Source of the DNA: Deltaproteobacteria bacterium
GTDB lineage: Bacteria; Desulfobacterota; Desulfuromonadia; Geobacterales; Pseudopelobacteraceae
Direction of reading: 5' to 3'
Length of the DNA: 34,307 nucleotides
Assembly: GCA_014380135.1 (NCBI GenBank)
Contig: JACMKN010000206.1
Span: 1-34,307 of the forward strand
The position numbers and the translations under genes were made by a program. Below the pieces are notes generated by a model. The model was not told the DNA's origin and ran no database searches. It saw only the letters and a list, made by a program, of their open reading frames with translations. Below, piece by piece: positions 17,603-25,016 of this stretch (position 1 is the stretch's first letter; every line of letters starts with the position of its first letter).

Positions 17603-19396
17603 ATGGAATTGCTGACGCAGTGGCGGGACAGGATCCTGCCTACAATCGATATAATCAAGCGGACCGCCGGCACGACCGAGGACGAGTTTTTGCAGATCGG
17701 TGCCCGTCTGCAGGAGTTTTATGCAAAGTCGCAGGAGAGCTCCCGGCTGGCACACCGGCTTGTGGATCTGGTCAGTGATGATGACTACCACGCCTTGGTC
17801 GCTGGGTTGCGGCGAATGACTGACGAGATGGCTGAGTATCTGGAAGCCTCACGACTTCAGAACCGGGAGAGTTGTGATTCCCTGGAACAGGTTCTGGAAC
17901 TACTGGAAACGGTTTCCCAGCCACTGGCCGCGTTCAAAAAAATGGATAAAACTCTGCGGATGCTGGGTATTTCCACTAAAATCGAGAGTGCGCGGCTGGG
18001 GGAAGCGGGCAATGGATTTATGAGCCTGGCCGTGGATGTTGGAAAGCTGTCCTGCCTGGTACGTGAAAAAACCGATTCCATCCGGATCCAGCGTGAGCTT
18101 CTAGGCAGCGTGCTGGCCAAACACCTGCAGGTGGGGAAAGCAAGCAAACTTCTCCAGACTAAGGAAGCTTGTTCCATGCTCAACGCTGCTACGATCAGTT
18201 TTGACGAACTGGCAGATCTGAATGCCCGTTGTTCAAGTTGCGGAGAGCTGGCTGGCCAGGTATCCGGCGAAGTTTCTTCCTCAATCAGCGAAGTGGTCTC
18301 CTCCCTGCAGATCCACGATATGATGCGTCAGCAGATGGAGCATGTCAGCGAAGCGCTGGAACGGCTGGCATGCGAAGTGGATACCACATTGGCAATAGAG
18401 TGTGATGACGAGCGGCTCGCAGCGGCGGTGGGGCAGGTTGGGGATGTTTGTGAATTACAGGTGGCACAGGTGCAAAATGCCACCAATGAACTGCACGAAG
18501 CGGTCGTCTCCGCCATTGACAACCTGCACGATATCGGAGAGCGGCAATCACTGCTGTCCTGTGAAATCATGAATGCCACCGGCAGCAACGGCGCCTCGGA
18601 AAACTCCTTTTTTACCGATTTGCGTAATGTTTTCTCCGATCTCGGTGCCGTACTGCGCAAATGTGCCGAAACGGATCGCCTGTTTTTTGCGACCCTGGGG
18701 AAAGTGGCCGAAACCATTAGTGAAATCTCCGGATTTGTCAGCAGTATTGAAGAGGTCAGCACTGAAATCAATCTTATCGCACTGAACGCCCAGATCAGGG
18801 CTGCCCACACCGGTCAGGATGGTGTGGCACTGGGAGTGCTGGCCGAGGGGATCAATTCACTTTCCAAGGTGGCAGCGCCACAGGCCAATGAACTGTTGCG
18901 GACTTTGTCCAGCATCAGCGTGCTGACCGATACCCTGGTCAGTAAGGCTGAATGCGAACTGGCCGTACTGGGCGAACGGTTGACCGGCATGGAGGAAAAA
19001 TCCGATAAAACTGTTTCGTCACTGGAGCAGATGAATGAAAAGATCAGCAGGCTGCTTGTGGATCTGGTTGGCAGTGTGGGAGAGCTGAATGAGGATATCC
19101 GGCAACTCACGTCTGGTATCACAGTACATTACTCCGTGGCAGAGCTTACCAGGTCGGTAGCTTGTGAGTTGAACGAGGTCGTGTCTCAGGCGCGGGAGCG
19201 GGTGCCGGCCACCAACGAATTCCATGAAAACCTGCGCCACATGGCGAGTCGTTACACCATGCAGAGTGAACGGCGCATCCACGAGGCAATTGCTCGCCGG
19301 CACTCGGGTGCTGCTGAAGATTCTGTTGTGAATTCCATGGAATACGCGGACAGTGGCGGTGACTCGGAATTTGGTGATAACGTGGATCTTTTCTGA
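17603..19396 (+). CDS. Soluble MCP-like coiled-coil protein with CheZ-like DxxxQ motif
   Basis: The 597-residue protein lacks membrane segments and is mostly long helices. Two stretches resemble degenerate MCP hairpin tips: LGISTKIESARLGEAGNGF (about 121-139, with more match after it) and NLIALNAQIRAAHTGQDGV (from N390). Between them LQIHDMMRQQMEHV contains D239-x-x-x-Q243, the spacing of the CheZ phosphatase motif DxxxQ. I recall related MCP-like proteins with a FHDITRQQxEHV version, which is closer to CheZ. The tail is acidic and ends NVDLF. A plausible role is cytoplasmic signalling or dephosphorylation within the CheA pathway. The ATG follows GGGGA. It is not a standard receptor, and the function is open. 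Confidence 0.7.
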   Translation: MELLTQWRDRILPTIDIIKRTAGTTEDEFLQIGARLQEFYAKSQESSRLAHRLVDLVSDDDYHALVAGLRRMTDEMAEYLEASRLQNRESCDSLEQVLELLETVSQPLAAFKKMDKTLRMLGISTKIESARLGEAGNGFMSLAVDVGKLSCLVREKTDSIRIQRELLGSVLAKHLQVGKASKLLQTKEACSMLNAATISFDELADLNARCSSCGELAGQVSGEVSSSISEVVSSLQIHDMMRQQMEHVSEALERLACEVDTTLAIECDDERLAAAVGQVGDVCELQVAQVQNATNELHEAVVSAIDNLHDIGERQSLLSCEIMNATGSNGASENSFFTDLRNVFSDLGAVLRKCAETDRLFFATLGKVAETISEISGFVSSIEEVSTEINLIALNAQIRAAHTGQDGVALGVLAEGINSLSKVAAPQANELLRTLSSISVLTDTLVSKAECELAVLGERLTGMEEKSDKTVSSLEQMNEKISRLLVDLVGSVGELNEDIRQLTSGITVHYSVAELTRSVACELNEVVSQARERVPATNEFHENLRHMASRYTMQSERRIHEAIARRHSGAAEDSVVNSMEYADSGGDSEFGDNVDLF

Positions 19397-19463
19397 TGAA
19401 TAACAGCGTCAGCAATAAAATATTCAGCATTACTTTAGTTCTGAAACAACAGGAGGATATGAA

Positions 19464-19829
19464 ATGGCAAAATTAATTATGACCGCCGATGATTCGGCCA
19501 GCGTACGTCAAATGGTAGCTTTTACTCTCAAACAGAACGGCTATGACGTGATTGAGGCAGTGGACGGCAAGGATGCCCTTACCAAGCTTGGCTCGCAAAA
19601 AGTGGATATGCTGCTTACCGACCTCAATATGCCGAATCTGGATGGTATCGGTCTGATCAAGGCGGTGCGGGGAGGGACGCTCAACCGGATGATCCCTATT
19701 GTCATGCTAACCACCGAATCCCAGGATTCCCGGAAGTCCGAGGGGAAAACGGCTGGCGCCACCGGATGGATCGTAAAGCCGTTCAAGCCGGAACAGCTGA
19801 TTGCTGTCGTGAAGAAAGTTCTCGGCTAA
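19464..19829 (+). CDS. cheY: CheY-like response regulator
   Basis: The 121-residue receiver has D9-D10, phospho-site D53 (LTDLNMPNLDG), a switch threonine in LTTES and a lysine in VKPF. LTTES is typical of CheY proteins encoded beside CheA. An excellent SD (AGGAGG) precedes the ATG. It follows the soluble MCP-like protein, which carries the CheZ-like motif, by 67 bases; that protein could dephosphorylate it (inference). It is the best candidate for the classic CheY of this cluster. Confidence 0.9.
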   Translation: MAKLIMTADDSASVRQMVAFTLKQNGYDVIEAVDGKDALTKLGSQKVDMLLTDLNMPNLDGIGLIKAVRGGTLNRMIPIVMLTTESQDSRKSEGKTAGATGWIVKPFKPEQLIAVVKKVLG

Positions 19830-19866
19830 TGCGCAGTTCAACCCCCAGGTCAAGACAGAGTTCGAC

Positions 19867-22434
19867 ATGATGAAATCTATTACCAAATACAATATGGCAA
19901 GTTCTCTTGTTGCCATTCTGCTCATTACAATGTTTGGGGTTTACTCCCTCAGCCATTACAATGCGCGTGAAACCTTGGAAGAAAATGAAAAGCTTGAAGC
20001 GTGTATAAAAACCTTCTGGCAATTGCTTTCGAACAAGGGGACCGATTTCATGGTTGTAGACGGTAAGCTGCTGGCCGGCACGTATACTGTCAATGGCAAC
20101 TTCGAGCTGCCGGACAAGGTACAGGAGATATTTGGCGGGACGGCCACGATCTTCATGGGGGACGAGCGGGTTTCAACCAACGTACTGACCGCCGCTGGCA
20201 AGCGGGCTGTGGGCACCAAACTGGTAGGCCCGGCCTACGACGCCATTTTCAAACAGGGAAAACCGTATCGTGGTGAGACGGCCATACTCGGGATTCGCTA
20301 CCATACGGCCTACGACCCCATCCGGGACCGCACCGGCAAGATCATCGGCGTTCTCTATGTCGGGGCCAAAACCAGCGTATTACTGTCCAGTCTGTCCGAG
20401 CTTCAAATGCATCTGACCATGATGCTGGCTGGCATTGTGGCGGTCTTCATTATCTTCATGGTATTACTGGGCCGGTCAATGAGGCGGGCTGAAGAGGCTA
20501 ATGAAAGTCATATCAAATTTCAGCAGACCCTGATCGACACGATTCCCATCCCCATTTATTACAAAGATGCTGACTGCCGTTATATCGGCTGCAACAAGGC
20601 TTTTGAGGAGTATGTCGGATTCTGCCAGGAAGAACTGATCGACAAAACGCCCCATGAACTTTGGCCAGCGGAGTTGGCGGAACGCTATCGGCAACAGGAT
20701 CGGGCCCTGCTGGAAAATCCCGGCCTGCAGGTTTATGAAGCCACCGTCAAGTATGCCGATGGCACCCTGCGTGACGTGATTTTCAATAAGGCCACTTTCA
20801 ATGAAAGCAACGGTTCTGTGGGAGGACTGGTGGGCGTTGTTCTTGACATCACCGAGCGCAAAGCGGCCGAAGAGGCCGTCCTGTTTCAGAATATTCTGCT
20901 TTCAACGCAGCAGGAGGCCTCCCTTGATGGAATTCTGGTGGTTGATGAAAACGCAAAAATACTTTCGTTCAACAGTCGCTTCGTGGAAATCATGGCTATT
21001 CCTGCCGAATTGCTGGAAACAAAGAACGACGAACCTGTCTTGAAGTATGTGACTGGCAGGATGATTGACCCCCAAGCCTTTCTGGAGAAGGTGCGTTACC
21101 TGTATGAAGATCGGATGATCTGCTGTCGGGACGAGATTGGCCTTTGCGATGGCAAAACTCTGGACCGTTACACTGTCCCGCTGTTGGGGGATAACGGGCG
21201 CTATTATGGCCGGCTTTGGTCCTTCCGCGACATCACCGAACGCAAGGCGGCCGAGGAAGTAACCAGGAACGCTTATCAGCAGCTGCAGGACATCGTGGAG
21301 TTTCTGCCGGATGCCACATTTGTCGTGGATAAGGATAAACGGGTGATTGCCTGGAACCAGGCGATTGAAAAAATGACCGGACTGAAAAAAGAGGATGTGA
21401 TCGGCAAGGGCGATTACGTCTATTCAATACCCTTCTATGGAGAGCGTCGCCCGATTCTGATTGATTATATCGATGAGGATCTTGAGTTTATCAGACGTAA
21501 ATATGCCTATATCAATGTAGAAGGCAGAACCCTTTTTGCAGAAACCAACATTCCTTCATTCCGCAATGACGGTCCCTGCCATCTGTGGGCTACCGCTACG
21601 CCTTTATTTGACGGTCAAGGTAATCAGGTGGGCGGGATCGAATCCATCCGAGACATTACCGAATACAAACGGTCGGAGGAAGAACAGTCCCGTCTGGTAG
21701 CGCAACTGAATCAGGCACGTATGATGCGTTCTTTCATGGTCAGGTTGAGCCATGATCTGAAAACACCGCTGACCCCCCTGCACATTCTTTTACCGATGAT
21801 TATGGCGCGTGTCGAGGACCCTGAACTTAAAAAGATGCTGGATCTCTGTTTTAAAAACACCATAATAATAAAGGAACTGACGGACAAAACCGGAACGCTT
21901 GTCAAGCTCTCCTCCGATATAAAACCGTACGAACTTGAGCATATTCAACTTGCTTCATTGCTTGATGAAAGCCTGGCCGTGTGCGCCGGTGCTTTTGCCG
22001 GTGATGGGGGCAGTTGCAAAAACGGGATTGATCCGGCGATTGTCGTCCAGGTTGTAACATCTCAGATAAAAGAGCTCTTCACGAATCTGATCTCGAACGC
22101 TGTGCGTTATTCGCACGTGAACAGGGACATTTGCATTAATGCTGATATTAGTTCCGAAACTGTAACGGTATCGGTTATCGATAAAGGTATTGGTTTGGAT
22201 CAGGCTCATCTGCAAATTATCTTTGACGAGTTTTTCAAGGTGGATGAATCACGCCACGATCTTGAAGCATCCGGCCTGGGACTCTCGATCTGCAAGCGCA
22301 TAGTGCAGAATCACGGCGGAAGGATATGGGCTGAAAGCGCTGGACTGGGGTACGGCACAAGCATTATGTTCACGCTCAATCAGCAGTTTAAATGTGATGG
22401 TAACACTCAAAAGGAGAGGGCAGGTAATGAATAG
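19867..22434 (+). CDS. Membrane sensor histidine kinase, Cache-3xPAS-HisKA-HATPase
   Basis: The 855 residues begin with TM1 (about 11-31). A periplasmic Cache-type domain follows (Cache_3-like: VQEIFGGTATIFMGDERVSTNV, IIGVLYVG), then TM2 (about 183-203). Three PAS domains lie at about 215-335, 345-465 and 475-600. The dimerisation domain has H629 in SHDLKTPLTPL, and the HATPase domain has NLISNAVRYS and DKGIGL. It would sense an external ligand and internal cues and pass phosphate to a receiver. Its stop overlaps by 8 bases the start of the receiver at 22427, the likely partner. The ATG has a weak SD, and the second ATG three bases later is equally possible. Confidence 0.92.
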   Translation: MMKSITKYNMASSLVAILLITMFGVYSLSHYNARETLEENEKLEACIKTFWQLLSNKGTDFMVVDGKLLAGTYTVNGNFELPDKVQEIFGGTATIFMGDERVSTNVLTAAGKRAVGTKLVGPAYDAIFKQGKPYRGETAILGIRYHTAYDPIRDRTGKIIGVLYVGAKTSVLLSSLSELQMHLTMMLAGIVAVFIIFMVLLGRSMRRAEEANESHIKFQQTLIDTIPIPIYYKDADCRYIGCNKAFEEYVGFCQEELIDKTPHELWPAELAERYRQQDRALLENPGLQVYEATVKYADGTLRDVIFNKATFNESNGSVGGLVGVVLDITERKAAEEAVLFQNILLSTQQEASLDGILVVDENAKILSFNSRFVEIMAIPAELLETKNDEPVLKYVTGRMIDPQAFLEKVRYLYEDRMICCRDEIGLCDGKTLDRYTVPLLGDNGRYYGRLWSFRDITERKAAEEVTRNAYQQLQDIVEFLPDATFVVDKDKRVIAWNQAIEKMTGLKKEDVIGKGDYVYSIPFYGERRPILIDYIDEDLEFIRRKYAYINVEGRTLFAETNIPSFRNDGPCHLWATATPLFDGQGNQVGGIESIRDITEYKRSEEEQSRLVAQLNQARMMRSFMVRLSHDLKTPLTPLHILLPMIMARVEDPELKKMLDLCFKNTIIIKELTDKTGTLVKLSSDIKPYELEHIQLASLLDESLAVCAGAFAGDGGSCKNGIDPAIVVQVVTSQIKELFTNLISNAVRYSHVNRDICINADISSETVTVSVIDKGIGLDQAHLQIIFDEFFKVDESRHDLEASGLGLSICKRIVQNHGGRIWAESAGLGYGTSIMFTLNQQFKCDGNTQKERAGNE

Positions 22435-22819
22435 GAAAGTAATGCTTGTTGATGATGAAGCCATGATCAGAGAGGCCGTTGAGATCCTTTTTCAGTCAGA
22501 GGGACTGGATATTACTACTGCCTCGGGCGGGGAAGAATGCCTGGGTCTTCTGAAGGCGGGTTTCAGGGGGGTGATTTTGATGGATGTCATGATGCCCAGA
22601 ATGGACGGTTGGAGTACAATCCGCAGAATAGTGGAAGACGAACTCTATGAAGGCAACATAATCGTCATGCTGACAGCCTTGGAGGCACCTTGCGCCAAGA
22701 TGGATGGGTTGCAGGAGTATGTCACCGATTATGTTACCAAGCCATTTGATACGAATAACCTGCTGGATTCCATCCAATATTATCTGAGTCTTCTGCAGAC
22801 GGAGGAGGATGGACCATGA
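22427..22819 (+). CDS. Single-domain response regulator (receiver paralogue B)
   Basis: The ORF track starts at 22394, but the ATG at 22427 (MNRKVMLVDD) matches the paralogue at 17125 and has AAGGAGAGG upstream; 130 residues result. Acidic D9-D10, phospho-site D53 and the TKPF lysine are intact. It overlaps the preceding kinase gene and, by ATGA, the following receiverless CheB gene. It may therefore be the trans-acting receiver of that CheB or the target of the kinase. Both ideas rest on position only. Confidence 0.9.
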   Translation: MNRKVMLVDDEAMIREAVEILFQSEGLDITTASGGEECLGLLKAGFRGVILMDVMMPRMDGWSTIRRIVEDELYEGNIIVMLTALEAPCAKMDGLQEYVTDYVTKPFDTNNLLDSIQYYLSLLQTEEDGP

Positions 22820-23424
22820 CCAATACGAATATTGTCATGATCGGGGTTTCAACGGGCGGACCGATCGTTCTCAAGCGCCTATTCGGCGAACTGCCACAGT
22901 TGGACGCTGCTTTCGTGATAGTGCTGCACATTCCGCCCGGTATGGATTACCGGATTGCCAAAAGTCTGGCGAGCGTGGCGGCAATGCCCGTGGCTCTGGC
23001 CGAGGATGGCGACTATCTTCGCAGCGGGCAGATCTATCTCGCCCCGGGAGGTTTTCACCTGAAACTGGAAGGCAACAGCCGCATAATCCTGGAGGAGGGG
23101 CCACGGGTAAACTTTGTTCAGCCTTCCGTTGATGTGGCGATGAAATCACTGCTAAAGCCGCTGAAACGGGGACGCATGATCGGTGTCATCCTGACCGGCA
23201 TGGGCCGGGACGGAGCCGAAGGGATTCGGCATATCAAGGATCTGGGAGGCACCACATTCGCACAGGATCAGGAATCATCGGCCATCTACGGCATGCCGCA
23301 GGCCGCTGCCGAAACCGGTGCGGTCGATTTCGTGCTTCCTCCCGAGAAGATCGGCCGCAAGCTGGTGGAACTGCTTTCCTGCCGCTTGGGCGAACAGCGC
23401 TTGGCCCCTGCCGTTAGCCATTAA
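22816..23424 (+). CDS. Receiverless CheB methylesterase domain protein
   Basis: The 202 residues cover only the CheB catalytic domain. S12 lies in GVSTGG, H38 in VLHIPPGMDY and D132 in LTGMGRDGA; all three triad positions are kept. The usual QHMPxxFTxxFA loop is changed to LHIPPGMDYRIAKSL, so the substrate contact differs from the full-length CheB at 15997. It is translationally coupled to the receiver at 22427 (ATGA), which suggests a CheB split into two polypeptides. It may act on a different receptor or regulate a kinase. It is a probable esterase with an unknown target. Confidence 0.88.
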   Translation: MTNTNIVMIGVSTGGPIVLKRLFGELPQLDAAFVIVLHIPPGMDYRIAKSLASVAAMPVALAEDGDYLRSGQIYLAPGGFHLKLEGNSRIILEEGPRVNFVQPSVDVAMKSLLKPLKRGRMIGVILTGMGRDGAEGIRHIKDLGGTTFAQDQESSAIYGMPQAAAETGAVDFVLPPEKIGRKLVELLSCRLGEQRLAPAVSH

Positions 23425-23445
23425 TGCAGGACTTGGAGGAACCCA

Positions 23446-24630
23446 GTGTTGCACAGTCATGAATCCGGACAGATAAGGCACCATGAAAAAGCTCTGCTGG
23501 ATATTTTGGATACGCTCCCTTCCATCATAGTCAGGGTAGATCGTGACGGTCGGGTTGATCTTGTCAACCGGCGCTTCGAGCAGCTCAGCGGCGTTTCTGC
23601 CGCAGATGCGCGGGGAAAACTGCTCGCAACGCTGATTCCGCAGTTTGCCGGCCAACTGCAGCAGGTGGCCGAAGTCATCGATTGTCACGCACCGTTAACC
23701 AATGAGAGGATTCAGTCCGGCAGCGGTGCGGATCTGCGCTATTACTCGCTGCAGATCTATCCGCTCAATTCCGGAGCTTTTGGAATGGCGGTCATCCGCA
23801 TCGACGATGTCACCGAGCATGTCCGCATCGAGGAAATCATGGCCCAGACCGAAAAGATGATCATGGTCGGCGGTCTGGCAGCCGGCATGGCCCACGAGAT
23901 CAATAATCCGCTGGGGGCCATCATGCAGCATGCCCAGAACATCGAGCGGCGTGTGTCTCCGACGATTGCCGCAAATCTGAAGGCGGCCGATGAGGTGGGG
24001 GTCAGCCTGGAGCTGGTGCGGGACTACCTGGAAAAACGGGGTATTTTCGAGTTTATAAGCCATATACGATCGGCCGGTGTGCGCGCCTCAACCATAATCA
24101 ACAATATGCTGCATTTCAGTCGCCGCAGCGAAGTGCGGCTTGAGACCGTAGATCTGGCGGTCATGCTGGATCGGGTGCTGGAGTTGGCCGCCAGCGACTA
24201 TGATATGAAAAAGGTGTACGACTTCCGCAATATAAAACTGGTTCGGGAATATGCCGCGGATATGCCTTTGATCGCGATGACGATGGAGATGGAGCAGGTC
24301 GTCATCAATATTCTCAAAAACGCGGCTCAGGCCTTGTCGCAGATCGGAACCGGAAGCTTTCCGCGCATAATACTGCGGACGCGGCCCGACGGAGATAAGG
24401 CCGTGATAGAAATTGAGGATAACGGGCCCGGTATGGATGAGTCCACCCGCCTGCGGGTATTCGAGCCGTTCTTCTCCACCAAGGATGTTGGTGTCGGCAC
24501 CGGACTGGGGTTGTCGGTCGCCTACGCCATCGTTACCAACGGGCACCATGGCACGATCGACGTACTGTCGCAACCGGGCCAGGGGTGCAATTTTATCATC
24601 AAGCTTCCGATTCAGGGGAGGAACCTGTGA
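23446..24630 (+). CDS. Soluble PAS-histidine kinase
   Basis: The 394-residue protein has a PAS domain (about 15-125), a phosphoacceptor region with H150 in AAGMAHEINNPLGAI, and a HATPase domain (ILKNAAQAL N-box, DNGPGM, GVGTGLGLS). There is no membrane segment. The start is GTG at 23446 with GGAGGA five bases upstream; the TTG codon next to it is less likely. It overlaps the receiver at 24627 by the GTGA tetranucleotide, so they are probably a two-component pair. Confidence 0.9.
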   Translation: MLHSHESGQIRHHEKALLDILDTLPSIIVRVDRDGRVDLVNRRFEQLSGVSAADARGKLLATLIPQFAGQLQQVAEVIDCHAPLTNERIQSGSGADLRYYSLQIYPLNSGAFGMAVIRIDDVTEHVRIEEIMAQTEKMIMVGGLAAGMAHEINNPLGAIMQHAQNIERRVSPTIAANLKAADEVGVSLELVRDYLEKRGIFEFISHIRSAGVRASTIINNMLHFSRRSEVRLETVDLAVMLDRVLELAASDYDMKKVYDFRNIKLVREYAADMPLIAMTMEMEQVVINILKNAAQALSQIGTGSFPRIILRTRPDGDKAVIEIEDNGPGMDESTRLRVFEPFFSTKDVGVGTGLGLSVAYAIVTNGHHGTIDVLSQPGQGCNFIIKLPIQGRNL

Positions 24631-25016
24631 GTGCTGCCGAAATTTCGATACTGCTGGTTGATGATGATGAGATGATCAGGGAATGCATCTGCGCCTATCT
24701 GGAGGATGAGGGCTTCAGCGTGCGCTTTGCAGCCAGCGGCGAGGAGGCGCTGGAGACCATTGCCGCCATCCGGCCGACGGTCTGCATCTCGGATATGCGT
24801 CTACCCGGTATGAACGGGGTGGTCTTCATCGGCAAGGCCCACCTGCTCTGCCCTGAGACCGGTTTCATGCTGCACAGCGGCCTGGCCTATAGCCTGTCGG
24901 ACGAACTGCGGGCCATTGGCATGACCGCTGATGATGTCTTCCTCAAACCGATCCACGAGCTTTCAACGCTGATCAAAAGAATTACTGAAATTGCAGCGGC
25001 GGGGAAAAAATCATGA
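24627..25016 (+). CDS. Single-domain response regulator
   Basis: The ORF track starts at 24585 inside the previous gene; the GTG at 24627 with GGGGAGG upstream is the better start and gives 129 residues. Residues D12-D13-D14, phospho-site D56 (SDMRLPGMNG) and a lysine in LKPI are present. The switch position reads MLHSG rather than the usual T/S-x-x pattern but keeps a serine. It overlaps its neighbours on both sides by four bases, between a PAS kinase and a receiver-GGDEF-EAL protein, and may relay phosphate between them. Confidence 0.88.
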   Translation: MSAAEISILLVDDDEMIRECICAYLEDEGFSVRFAASGEEALETIAAIRPTVCISDMRLPGMNGVVFIGKAHLLCPETGFMLHSGLAYSLSDELRAIGMTADDVFLKPIHELSTLIKRITEIAAAGKKS

